This document shows, in pieces, positions 13,249 through 21,137 of a DNA stretch of 39,625 nt. The position numbers were made by a program, and so were the translations under genes. The DNA is from an uncultured Bacteroidia bacterium (GTDB taxonomy: Bacteria > Bacteroidota > Bacteroidia > Bacteroidales > UBA932). The stretch lies in contig CADCHE010000017.1 in NCBI GenBank assembly GCA_902801205.1, positions 1-39,625 on the forward strand, written 5' to 3'. Every line of letters starts with the position of its first letter. Position 1 is the stretch's first letter. Below the pieces are notes generated by a model. The model did no database searches. It was not told where the DNA came from and was given only the letters and a program-made list of their open reading frames with translations.

Positions 13249-14583
13249 ATGAAACGAATTATCGCTGCCCTTTTGCTTCTCACGGGCATCCATGCCTTCG
13301 CACAGGATTTCTCCACGGGGTATTTCCTGAAAGGCTACACATACGCATACCGGCTGAACCCTGCCCTCCGTCCGGCACGCGGCTTCATCAGCCTGCCGGC
13401 TATCAGCAACATCAATGTGAACGTCGGCGGAAATGTCGGAGCCGACTCCTTCTTCTTCCCCGTAAGTGGCGGAAAAGTCGGGACATTCCGGCACCCGGAA
13501 GTCTCCGCAACGGACTTTCTCTCCGGCTTGCCTGAGCGTAGCATCCTGGCGCCCAACATCAACACGAACATCTTCGGGCTCGGCTTCAAGGCCGGACAAG
13601 CCTTCCATACCTTCGATATCGACGTGCGGAGCCTGAACGGGATCTCCGCCTCCAAGGGGCTCTTGCAGTACATAAAGGAAGGAGCGGCCGGCGGTATCAC
13701 CATTCCGGAGATCACCGTTGACGACCAGACCTTTGCGGAAATCGCCTACGGCGTAAGTTTTCCGGTCGGCGAAAGGTTCGTACTCGGTGGCCGCCTGAAA
13801 GCGCTTGTCGGCGGCGCGATGCTGCAGGCGCGCGTGACCGATGTCACGATTACTGAAAACGGTGACTATGAGACATTCCGTGCGAAAGGGGAAGCCAGGG
13901 TCGCCCTCAACGAGCTCGAAATCGGCACCCAGACCTCGCCTTCCGGCGGAGCGACCGATGTGATTGACTGGGAGAAAACCGACCTCCACAAGTTCAAAGG
14001 CATCTCCGGCCTGGGAGCGGCGGCCGACATCGGCATGACGTTCCGCCTGACCGAGGGCATCCGGCTTTCAGCGTCCCTCTCAGACTTGGGCGGGATCCGC
14101 TGGGAGACGCCCGTCGCCGCAAAAACCAGCACCACGGATTCCTGGGAGCGGGAAATCTCTGATTCCTTCGACTTCGAGAGCATGCTCAATAAATTCGAGT
14201 TCCGCAAAAGCGGAGAAACTGCGACTTTCCGAATGCTGCCCATGACACTGCGCCTCGGCGCCGAGTACGCACTGAACGAGAAGATCGGATTCGGCGCGCT
14301 GGCAACGCAGCGGACGGGCTTGTTCCCGCTGACGGAACTGCGCGGCTCGGTCAACACGTTCCTCGGCAACTTCTTCGGCCTTTCGGCCAGCGCCGCCGTG
14401 AGCAATTTCGGCCTGTCATGGGGCGCCGCCATGAACATCGATGCCCACGCCTTCGACCTGTTCCTCGGATTCGATTCGATCCCCACACGCTTCTCGACGC
14501 AGTACATACCGCTCGGCCACGCCAACATCGCGGCGACCCTGGGGCTTTCCATCACCTTCGGGAAACGCGTCGCCGTCCGGTAG
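13249..14583 (+). CDS. DUF5723 family outer-membrane protein
   Basis: The protein has 444 residues with a signal peptide of about 18 residues (MKRIIAALLLLTGIHAFA). The mature start QDFSTGYFLKGYTYAYRLNPALRPARGFISLPAIS is the DUF5723 signature. This family is predicted to form PorV/FadL-like beta barrels. Amphipathic strands continue to the end (NIFGLGFKAG, FGALATQRTGL, FDLFLGFDSIPTRF), and the last strand AATLGLSITFGKRVAVR is basic. Export and insertion into the outer membrane are expected; cargo or ligand is unknown. It is co-transcribed with the preceding lipoprotein. The rhomboid gene follows after 56 bases. Confidence 0.88.
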   Translation: MKRIIAALLLLTGIHAFAQDFSTGYFLKGYTYAYRLNPALRPARGFISLPAISNINVNVGGNVGADSFFFPVSGGKVGTFRHPEVSATDFLSGLPERSILAPNINTNIFGLGFKAGQAFHTFDIDVRSLNGISASKGLLQYIKEGAAGGITIPEITVDDQTFAEIAYGVSFPVGERFVLGGRLKALVGGAMLQARVTDVTITENGDYETFRAKGEARVALNELEIGTQTSPSGGATDVIDWEKTDLHKFKGISGLGAAADIGMTFRLTEGIRLSASLSDLGGIRWETPVAAKTSTTDSWEREISDSFDFESMLNKFEFRKSGETATFRMLPMTLRLGAEYALNEKIGFGALATQRTGLFPLTELRGSVNTFLGNFFGLSASAAVSNFGLSWGAAMNIDAHAFDLFLGFDSIPTRFSTQYIPLGHANIAATLGLSITFGKRVAVR

Positions 14584-14639
14584 AAAACAGTCACCGGTAG
14601 GTCACGAAAGACAAAGGAATGCTTGACAACGGATAGGAC

Positions 14640-15251
14640 ATGGTCACGCTCATCATCATTCTTGCGACGGTCGCCGTCAGCCTGCTCTGCTTTACCGGGT
14701 CACTGGACATCTCCCGCCTGATGTTCAACGCCTATGCCGTCTGGCACCGGAAGGAAGGATACCGGCTGCTGACCAGCGGACTCGTGCACGGCGGCTGGGG
14801 GCACCTGTTCTTCAACATGCTCACCCTCTATTTCTTCGGGCGGGTGGTCGAGCAGTACTTCTCCCTGGCCTTCGGCGACACGCTGGGAATCATTCTCTAT
14901 GTCGTGTTGTATGTGAGCGCCATCGCGGTTTCGTCGCTCTGGGACCTCTTCAAGCACCGCGACGACTGGAACTACAACGCCCTCGGTGCGTCCGGTGCCG
15001 TCTCCGCCGTGCTATTCGCCTCGATCCTCTTTGAACCGAAGATGGGCATCTACATCTACCTGATCCCCATTCCGGTGCCCGGTTTCGTCTTCGCCCCGCT
15101 GTACCTGCTCTACTGCTGGTACATGGCGCGACGCAACCTTGACAACATCGGCCACACCGCCCACTTCTGGGGCGCGGTCTACGGACTGGTCTTCCCCCTC
15201 GTGTTCCAGCCGGGGATCATCGGTCACTTCCTCGCCCAGATGGGGCTCTGA
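14640..15251 (+). CDS. Rhomboid family intramembrane serine protease
   Basis: The protein has 203 residues with about six transmembrane helices. The HGGWGHLFFNMLTLYFFG loop-helix contains the conserved H-x-x-x-N. The catalytic serine is in NALGASGAVSAVLFAS (GASGA), and the catalytic histidine in IGHTAHFWGAVYGL. The catalytic pair is therefore complete. It cleaves transmembrane segments of membrane proteins; the substrate is unknown. ATG at 14640 starts directly with the first helix. It is the last plus-strand gene before a convergent unit: its stop is 6 bases from the stop of the AlkD-like gene, leaving no room for a terminator. Confidence 0.92.
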   Translation: MVTLIIILATVAVSLLCFTGSLDISRLMFNAYAVWHRKEGYRLLTSGLVHGGWGHLFFNMLTLYFFGRVVEQYFSLAFGDTLGIILYVVLYVSAIAVSSLWDLFKHRDDWNYNALGASGAVSAVLFASILFEPKMGIYIYLIPIPVPGFVFAPLYLLYCWYMARRNLDNIGHTAHFWGAVYGLVFPLVFQPGIIGHFLAQMGL

Positions 15252-15257
15252 CAGGGA

Positions 15258-15962
15258 TTATTTCTGAAGATACCGGCGGCGCTCCTCCTGGGAGAATTTC
15301 TCGATGGCATACCGGAGCATCGTCCGGGGCATTTCGCCGGCACGGGGCTCCAGGTAGGCTTCCAGGGCCGCGCGGTCGCGTTTCCCGGCCTCGCGGAGCA
15401 GCCACCCGACCGCCTTGTGGATCAAGTCGTGCGGATGGTGCAGGAGGATGTCGGCGATGGCAAACGTATCGGCCACTTCCCCATGCCGGATGAACGTCAT
15501 CGTGCTGACGATGCCGATCCGCTGCTCCCAGAGGGTCTTCCCGTCACGCGCCAGGGCGTAGAGCAGCGAGCGGTCCTTGTCCAGCAGCCACTCCCCCAGC
15601 AGCGGATAGCAGGAGAGGTCCACCAGGTCCCAGTTGTTGATCCCGGCGGTGTGCGACAGGTAGAAATCGACGCACCGCTGCCGGAGCGCCGGGTCCTTTT
15701 TCGCGTGCGCAAAGATCTCGACCAATGTCAGCAACGCGGCCAGACGCACCTCATGGTACGGGCTGGCCATGCATTCCTCCAACTCGGGAAAACCGGTCCC
15801 GCGCCACAGGCGTTTCACAACGGCACGGGTCTGCGGGACCTTGATTCCCAGGAACTTGTCACCCTCGCCATACTGCCCCGGCCCCGTCTTGAAGAAGCGG
15901 GAGAGCCCGGGCACCTGCTCCGGGTCGGAGAGCCGGAGCATTTCTTCCAGCAGGGCGTTCAT
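15258..15962 (-). CDS. DNA alkylation repair protein, AlkD-like
   Basis: The protein has 234 residues, a HEAT-repeat-like all-helical DNA glycosylase. The features are GQYGEGDKFLGIKVPQTRAVVKRL near the start, EVRLAALLTLVEIF, INNWDLVDLSCYPLLGEWLL with the functional Trp-Asp, and IHKAVGWLLREAGKRD. The family removes bulky or cationic alkylated bases without base flipping. The cysteine- and tyrosine-rich segments fit the usual Bacteroidota version. It starts 7 bases after the LolA-like gene and is the last gene of a minus-strand unit. Its link with the upstream glycan-type genes is probably only positional. Confidence 0.92.
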   Translation of the reverse strand: MNALLEEMLRLSDPEQVPGLSRFFKTGPGQYGEGDKFLGIKVPQTRAVVKRLWRGTGFPELEECMASPYHEVRLAALLTLVEIFAHAKKDPALRQRCVDFYLSHTAGINNWDLVDLSCYPLLGEWLLDKDRSLLYALARDGKTLWEQRIGIVSTMTFIRHGEVADTFAIADILLHHPHDLIHKAVGWLLREAGKRDRAALEAYLEPRAGEMPRTMLRYAIEKFSQEERRRYLQK

Positions 15963-15969
15963 CGGGTGC

Positions 15970-16602
15970 TTACCGCTTGTCGACGACCTTCGCCGTGGGG
16001 TACGCTTCCGGATGGAAGGTGACGCTCTCCTCGGTGACGCCGGGAACCACGTTCTCGATGCTGACCATGATCATCGACTTCTTCGAGCGGATGTAGAGCG
16101 GCAGGAAAGTCGCCTTGTCGACGGCCAGGTTCATGGTCCCCGGAGCGTCCTTATCCTTGTTGGAACGGGTCTTCTTGCAGAGGATATACCACGCCTCGGG
16201 CGTCTCTTCCTGGAGCTTGAATCTGTAACCGTCACGGAGCCTGTCGAAGGCCTTCATGTCAGACTCCTCCGCTTCCGAGGATGACAGGGCACGGTTCTCG
16301 ACCGTCACCGTGTTGTCCTTCGAATCAAAGGTCCACTTCGTCGTCTCATCGTACCAGATGACCACGTCCTTTTCTTCATTGGACATGGATGTCTTCATCT
16401 TCTTGCCGAGGATCTGTTCGTGTGTACGGATCGTCCCCACGATGGGCATTTTCATGACGAAATCCATGGAGAAACCTTCAGCGTTGCAGCGATCCAGCTG
16501 GGCGCTCATCTTCTGGACGATTTCTTCCGGCGTCTGGGCGGAGACGACGGCGCCGGACAGGAGCAAAGCGGCGATCGCCGCAAGGAAAAACTTGATTTTC
16601 AT
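15970..16602 (-). CDS. LolA-like outer-membrane lipoprotein carrier family protein
   Basis: The protein has 210 residues, with a signal peptide ending at about VVSAQ (residues 1-23). The mature part fits the LolA/LolB fold: TPEEIVQKMSAQLDRCNAEGFSMDF, then strands MKTSMSNEEKDVVIWYDETTKWTFDSKDNTVTV, and a C-terminal half with MNLAVDKATFLPLYIRSKKS and ENVVPGVTEESVTFHPEAYP. In Bacteroidota such proteins are distant from proteobacterial LolA and may carry lipoproteins or other lipids across the periplasm. Three ATTG units lie in the 27-base gap upstream. It is preceded by the beta-helix gene and followed after 7 bases by alkD. Confidence 0.8.
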   Translation of the reverse strand: MKIKFFLAAIAALLLSGAVVSAQTPEEIVQKMSAQLDRCNAEGFSMDFVMKMPIVGTIRTHEQILGKKMKTSMSNEEKDVVIWYDETTKWTFDSKDNTVTVENRALSSSEAEESDMKAFDRLRDGYRFKLQEETPEAWYILCKKTRSNKDKDAPGTMNLAVDKATFLPLYIRSKKSMIMVSIENVVPGVTEESVTFHPEAYPTAKVVDKR

Positions 16603-16629
16603 ATACTGATTGATTGATTGGATGCAAGA

Positions 16630-18018
16630 TTACCGGAAGCCGAAGCGCTTGGCCATCCGGCGGACCGCCCGGCGGCCGTGACCGAGCACCAGCGGCGTCT
16701 CCACCGTCTGGCTCTCGATCTCGCGGACATCGTCGTTGTGGGTGAAGTCCAGGTGGTCGGGGTACTTGAAAACCAGGTCGGCGGTGGGCCGGCCGTGGTA
16801 GCGGATCAGCTGGTTGCGCGGGATGATCCAGGTGTTGTCCTCCATCGTGATGGACGGATACCAGGCGTTGAAGAGGCGGATGCAGCAGTTCTCCGTCCGC
16901 TCGAACCGGTTCCCGCGGATGACGAACCCGTCGGTCTGCGCCGTCGTGTCGTACAGCATGAGGTGCGCGGCGTTCGGATTCCAGCGCTGCACGTGGCCCC
17001 AGCCCTTGCCGGCGTCGCGGCAGACGTTGTTCTCGAAGCGGATGTTCTCGGTGCGCGCGCCGTCGCCCTGCTGCCAGTATTCGAAGGAATACTCGCAGTT
17101 CCAGACTTCGTTCCCGCGCCAGGTGATGTTCTTCTGCAGCTTGTCCGCCTCGCTGGACTGGTGCGTCAGGCCGGCGTCCCAGCACTCCCAGACGCGGCAG
17201 TTCTCCACGAGGACGTCTTCCGCCGCGCTCCAGAACTCGATGCCGTTGCCGAAACGCACGCCGCGGCCCGCCTCATCGTAATACAAGGTGCCGCCGCCGA
17301 TCCATGAGACGTCGCAGCACCGGATGACGATGCGCTGCACGCCGGCGCCGCCGATCCCGTGCGCCGCCCCGTAGCGGAGCCAGAGCCCTTCGTAGACGAC
17401 GTCGTGGGCGAACGCCTCGGCGATGACGTGCACGTTTTCAGCCAGTTCGACCGAAGAGAAACGCTGCCCGGGATTCCCGGGGCTCATCAGGTAGACGGCC
17501 CCTTCCTCGCGGACCCAGCAGAAATGAAGGTCCTTCGAGAGCAGGTCCGGCCGGTCGACCTTCCAGGCGCAGCCCGCCTCCCCGTGATCGAGGATGATGT
17601 TGCCCAGCTCCTTGGAAGATGGCTGCACGCAGCGCCACAGCCCGGGACGCACCTGCGTCCAGCGGGCCGGGTCGCCGGCATCGTACGATGGCTCGAGGAC
17701 CGGCTTCTCCCCTGCTCCGAACGACCCGTAATACACGGGCGCGCCGGGCCGGCCGGATTTCGGTTCCAGATGGCCGCGGAAGATGTCGCCGCAGCGGAAC
17801 AGCACGCGGTCTCCCCCGGCGAGTTCGGCACGGTTCACCCGGTCGAGGGTCTTCCAGGCCCGCTCGGGAGAAAGGCCGTTGGCGAGGTCGTCACCGTCAG
17901 ACTGCACGTAGAACGTCCTTCCCTGCGCCCCTGCGGGCGCCGCGAAAAGGACCAGGGCAAGGAGAAAGCCCATGAACAGGCGGAGCGGCTCCGCCTCAAG
18001 AATCCTGCGGACCGTCAT
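16630..18018 (-). CDS. Secreted right-handed parallel beta-helix protein
   Basis: The protein has 462 residues. A signal peptide with a long basic lead (MTVRRILEAEPLRLF, then a hydrophobic core to PAGAQG) precedes TFYVQSDGDDLANGLSPERAWKTLDRVN, a classic opening of beta-helix polysaccharide enzymes. Helical coils are seen as repeated strands with Asn ladders: VQRIVIRCCDVSWIGGG, AEDVLVENCRVWECWDAG, TENIRFENNVCRDAGKGW and DGFVIRGNRFERTENCC. It may be a lyase or hydrolase on a plant or host glycan; the catalytic residues cannot be assigned. ATG 18018 lies 4 bases after the upstream stop. A GTG at 18036, overlapping the upstream gene, is a possible alternative. Confidence 0.8.
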   Translation of the reverse strand: MTVRRILEAEPLRLFMGFLLALVLFAAPAGAQGRTFYVQSDGDDLANGLSPERAWKTLDRVNRAELAGGDRVLFRCGDIFRGHLEPKSGRPGAPVYYGSFGAGEKPVLEPSYDAGDPARWTQVRPGLWRCVQPSSKELGNIILDHGEAGCAWKVDRPDLLSKDLHFCWVREEGAVYLMSPGNPGQRFSSVELAENVHVIAEAFAHDVVYEGLWLRYGAAHGIGGAGVQRIVIRCCDVSWIGGGTLYYDEAGRGVRFGNGIEFWSAAEDVLVENCRVWECWDAGLTHQSSEADKLQKNITWRGNEVWNCEYSFEYWQQGDGARTENIRFENNVCRDAGKGWGHVQRWNPNAAHLMLYDTTAQTDGFVIRGNRFERTENCCIRLFNAWYPSITMEDNTWIIPRNQLIRYHGRPTADLVFKYPDHLDFTHNDDVREIESQTVETPLVLGHGRRAVRRMAKRFGFR

Positions 18019-18022
18019 GCCG

Positions 18023-19759
18023 TTACTCGATTTCACCCATCATGCGGGCGAAGCGCTCCAGAACGTTGACCGAAGCCAGCGCGCAGTTGATCCAGTGGGT
18101 GCGCTGCGAATAGGGCACCTCCGGATTGAAGAACCACTTGGTGGGAAGGACGCCCGTCAGCGGGCACTGCGACTTGACGGCTGCATCCAGGAGGGCCTTG
18201 CCCTTGGCGAGGGCGAGTTTGTCACCGGTCGCGCTGTAGAGCGACAGGTAGGAATTCGCCATCTCGACGACACTGGCGTCGATCGGGGTCTGGTAGTTGT
18301 ACTGTTCGAAGACGCAGGGGGTGAGCATCATCTTGTAGCCCTCCGGCCCCACGGGGGTGTCCCAGTAGGTGAACTGGTCCTCGCTGAAGCGGATCATCTC
18401 GCGGCACTGCTCGATCTCCTCCTTCGTAGGCTTCTTGGAATCAAGCAGATAGACAGAGAAATCGTTGGCCTGGCCATGTGTCAGGTCCTGGTATTTCACC
18501 CAGTGCTCCGTCGGCTGGTCCTCGAACTGCCCATTGAAGTTGAAGGTCTCCAGCACATTCTTCTTGATCCATTCCTCGCCGCGGATGCGGGCGTCCTCGT
18601 AGTCCTGCAGCCCGTATTCTTCGCGCAAGCGCGTGAAAAGATGAAGCAGGGCCGTGGGGATACTCCGGGCGGGCGTCACGGAGATGCCCGTGTCGAACTC
18701 CACCTTCACCGGCCAGGAGCCGTCCTCGGCCTGCAGGCGCTTGTAGGTGTCGGCGATATGGATGGCGAAATCGTAGTAACGCTTCTCGCCGGTTGCATTG
18801 TAAAGGTCCAGCAGGGCATAGGTGGCAGAAACCGCCTCCATGAACATCGTCTTGCCTTTGTTGATCTGGTGGACATAGTACTCACCTTTGGTCTTGTCCA
18901 GCGGATCGAGGTAGTACGTCGCCGGGAAGTACTCCAGCGGAGCGCCGGCCGGCTGGGCGCTGCCCATCATGCACTCCGCGGCGTTGCGGGCGATGGTGAG
19001 GGCCTCTTCGCGCAGCGCAGGCACCTGGGAGGCCAGGAAGCACTCCATCCGCACCGTGGCGCCGTAGATCTTGCAGGCGTAGCCGTTCAGCTCGTATGAA
19101 AGGTCGGGGCCGTTGTTCTCGAGCCAGTGGTGGATGGCCGGCATCTTGTGGAAGTAGACAGCCGTCCGCACAGCGGCCTCATGATAGCCGCGCGGGGCCT
19201 CGGTATACGGGCCGTGGAAAGGGAAATCGCGGTAGAACGTCCTCCGGCCGGCCTCACCGACGACTTTCCCGGACTTGTCCAGGCCTTCGACCACCAGTTC
19301 CGTCCTGCCCACGGGGACCTTGCTCCAGACAGGGCTGAGGGCGCTCTGCGGCGAATCGGCCTTGAACGTCCACTCTTTATAGGGGCCAGGGCCCGGAGCG
19401 GCGTCCTTTGCGGAGTAATTGCGTGATTCAACGCCGTTTCCGATGAATTCCATGCTCTCGGTCATGTTGTCATGCTCGGCCTGGCGGATGGTGAAGAGAT
19501 ACTTCACGGCGCCGGGCACTTCCTTGAAGTCAAAGGCCGGAGCATAGATGAAACGGTAGGAGAATCCGTTCCAGAAAGGCACCTCGTCTCCCCTGCCGGG
19601 ATGAACGGGCTGGTTATACTCCTTCAACGCCTTGGCGTTCAAAGACTTATAATTCAGTTTTACACCTTTTGCGGAGCGGTCTTTCGCATCAAGCCCCGTG
19701 GAAAGGACGAGGGATGCTCCCAGGACAAGCGCGATTACGCCGGGAAATCTGTGCATCAT
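18023..19759 (-). CDS. Secreted (alpha/alpha)6-barrel glycan-active-like protein
   Basis: The protein has 578 residues. A signal peptide covers about 1-25 (ALVLGASLVLSTGLDA). Residues about 50-180 look like a beta-sandwich (FWNGFSYRFIYAPAFDFKEV, ELVVEGLDKSGKVVGE). The rest is helical with six-hairpin features: AVYFHKMPAIHHWLENNGPD, ATYALLDLYNATGEKRYYDFAIHIADTY, the turn RLQAEDGSWPVKVEFDTG, IRGEEWIKKNVLETFNF and ANSYLSLYSATGDKLALAKG. These are typical of glycoside hydrolase and lyase barrels, but I cannot assign a family number. It heads the minus-strand unit with the beta-helix protein, so both may act on the same polysaccharide. No SusC/SusD pair is adjacent. Confidence 0.72.
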   Translation of the reverse strand: MMHRFPGVIALVLGASLVLSTGLDAKDRSAKGVKLNYKSLNAKALKEYNQPVHPGRGDEVPFWNGFSYRFIYAPAFDFKEVPGAVKYLFTIRQAEHDNMTESMEFIGNGVESRNYSAKDAAPGPGPYKEWTFKADSPQSALSPVWSKVPVGRTELVVEGLDKSGKVVGEAGRRTFYRDFPFHGPYTEAPRGYHEAAVRTAVYFHKMPAIHHWLENNGPDLSYELNGYACKIYGATVRMECFLASQVPALREEALTIARNAAECMMGSAQPAGAPLEYFPATYYLDPLDKTKGEYYVHQINKGKTMFMEAVSATYALLDLYNATGEKRYYDFAIHIADTYKRLQAEDGSWPVKVEFDTGISVTPARSIPTALLHLFTRLREEYGLQDYEDARIRGEEWIKKNVLETFNFNGQFEDQPTEHWVKYQDLTHGQANDFSVYLLDSKKPTKEEIEQCREMIRFSEDQFTYWDTPVGPEGYKMMLTPCVFEQYNYQTPIDASVVEMANSYLSLYSATGDKLALAKGKALLDAAVKSQCPLTGVLPTKWFFNPEVPYSQRTHWINCALASVNVLERFARMMGEIE

Positions 19760-19871
19760 GACAGTCGTTTTTATATCAACAATTTGTAACTAGAATTCTT
19801 TTCCGAGTCGGAAAGATAATGAAAAAAACGCAATCCGGCAACATGAGACGCCGTTCCAGACGCTTTTTTAT

Positions 19872-19879
19872 TATCTTTG
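19872..19879 (+). promoter_or_regulatory. -7 promoter box (TATCTTTG) for the double-GNAT gene
   Basis: TATCTTTG lies 18 bases before the ATG at 19898. The divergent minus-strand gene starts at 19759, and only a weaker TATCTTTC (19813-19820) is seen on its side of the gap. Confidence 0.6.
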
Positions 19880-19897
19880 CGGAAAGACCCATGGCCT

Positions 19898-21055
19898 ATG
19901 ATAATCAGACACGAAACCCCCGAAGACTACCGCGCAGCCGAGCAGCTGACCCGCGAGGCTTTCTGGAACGTATACCGCCCCGGATGCACGGAACATTACG
20001 TGCTGCACCGCTACCGCGAGAACCCCGATTTCATCCCCGAACTCGATTTCGTCCTGGAAGAGAACGGCCGCCTGATCGGCCACGTGATGTTCTCCAAGGC
20101 CGAACTGGTGCTGGACGACGGCACCCGGAAGCCCTCCTGGACGTTCGGTCCCATCGGCATCCATCCGGCGTTCAAGCGAAAGGGATATGGGCTCAAGCTG
20201 CTGAACTTCGCGCTGGACAAGGCCCGCGAAATGGGGGTGGGATTCCTTTGTATGGAAGGGGACATCGCGTTTTACAAGCACGCCGGGTTCCGGCTGGCCA
20301 GCGAATTCAACATCCGATATCACGGCATGCCGCCCGGCGAAGAAGTCCCCTTCTTCCTGGCACAGGAACTCATTCCGGGCTGGCTGCAGGCCAACGGGAT
20401 CGAGGAAGCGACCTACTGCCCGCCGGAAGGGTATTTCGTGGCGGATGCGGATCCGGACGCCTTCGAGCGGTTCGAGGCTTCCTTCCCGCCGAAGGAAAAG
20501 CTGCGTCTTCCGGGGCAGCTGACCTACGACGGCGTGATGGAGACGGGCCGGATCGTCCTGCGTCCCTGGCGCGACAACGACGCCCCCGTCCTCTTCAAGT
20601 GGGCTTCGGATCCCGACATCGGCTCCCGTGCCGGCTGGCCGCCGCACCGGTCGGTCGAGGAGAGCCTGGAGGTTATCCGGACGGTCTTCCGCGACGCGAC
20701 GTATACCTGGGCGGTCGAACTGAAGGAGACGGGAGAAGCCATCGGCGCCATGGGGTACGGCCCTTCGTGCGACTGCGACCTGCCGGCGCGCGAAGGCGAA
20801 CCGATCGTCGGCTACTGGATCGCCAAGCCCTACTGGAACCGGGGCCTCTGCACGGAGGCGCTCGGGCTGTTGCTGGAGCACATCCGTGTCACGACCGGCG
20901 TGAAGTCGCTCATCGGCGGCCATTTCGTGGACAATCCCGCCAGCGGCCGCGTGATGGAGAAGTGCGGCTTCGTCCCCACCGGCGAGACCGTCGTCGACGA
21001 GGCGATGTACTTGGGCAAAGACCACCCGATCCGCGTCCTCCGGAAGGAAATGTAG
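19898..21055 (+). CDS. Fusion of two GNAT acetyltransferase domains
   Basis: The protein has 385 residues from this start. The N-terminal domain (about 1-170) is YhbS-like: IIRHETPEDYRAAEQLTREAFW, WTFGPIGIHPAFKRKGYGLKLL with the acetyl-CoA loop, and DIAFYKHAGFRLASEF. The C-terminal domain (about 210-385) is RimJ/RimL-like: TGRIVLRPWRDNDAPVLFKWASDPDI, VGYWIAKPYWNRGLCTEAL as the CoA loop, and NPASGRVMEKCGFVPTGET. Both halves keep their CoA signatures, so both may be active. The fusion is unusual but the frame is clean, with no stop or shift. ATG 19898 is preferred over an upstream start at 19877 because it begins the first strand and follows the promoter box. Confidence 0.88.
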   Translation: MIIRHETPEDYRAAEQLTREAFWNVYRPGCTEHYVLHRYRENPDFIPELDFVLEENGRLIGHVMFSKAELVLDDGTRKPSWTFGPIGIHPAFKRKGYGLKLLNFALDKAREMGVGFLCMEGDIAFYKHAGFRLASEFNIRYHGMPPGEEVPFFLAQELIPGWLQANGIEEATYCPPEGYFVADADPDAFERFEASFPPKEKLRLPGQLTYDGVMETGRIVLRPWRDNDAPVLFKWASDPDIGSRAGWPPHRSVEESLEVIRTVFRDATYTWAVELKETGEAIGAMGYGPSCDCDLPAREGEPIVGYWIAKPYWNRGLCTEALGLLLEHIRVTTGVKSLIGGHFVDNPASGRVMEKCGFVPTGETVVDEAMYLGKDHPIRVLRKEM

Positions 21056-21106
21056 GGAGAAAACTGCAAAAAGTAGGGTGAAAACGTGGGAAATGTAGGG
21101 AGAAAA
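21052..21106 (+). repeat. Three phased GTAGGG direct repeats upstream of fic
   Basis: GTAGGGAGAAAA occurs at 21052-21063, GTAGGGTGAAAA at 21073-21084 and GTAGGGAGAAAA again at 21095-21106. Spacing is 21 and 22 bases, about two turns of the helix, so all would face the same side of the DNA. The first copy includes the stop codon of the GNAT gene. The last ends 4 bases before the fic -7 box. The arrangement looks like an operator array. Confidence 0.7.
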
Positions 21107-21109
21107 TAG

Positions 21110-21117
21110 TACTTTTG
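21110..21117 (+). promoter_or_regulatory. -7 promoter box (TACTTTTG) for fic
   Basis: TACTTTTG matches TAnnTTTG, 20 bases before the ATG at 21138. The position where a -33 box would lie is inside the GTAGGG repeats, so binding there would be expected to affect transcription. Confidence 0.6.
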
Positions 21118-21137
21118 CAGGAAAAAGCAGGAGGGCC

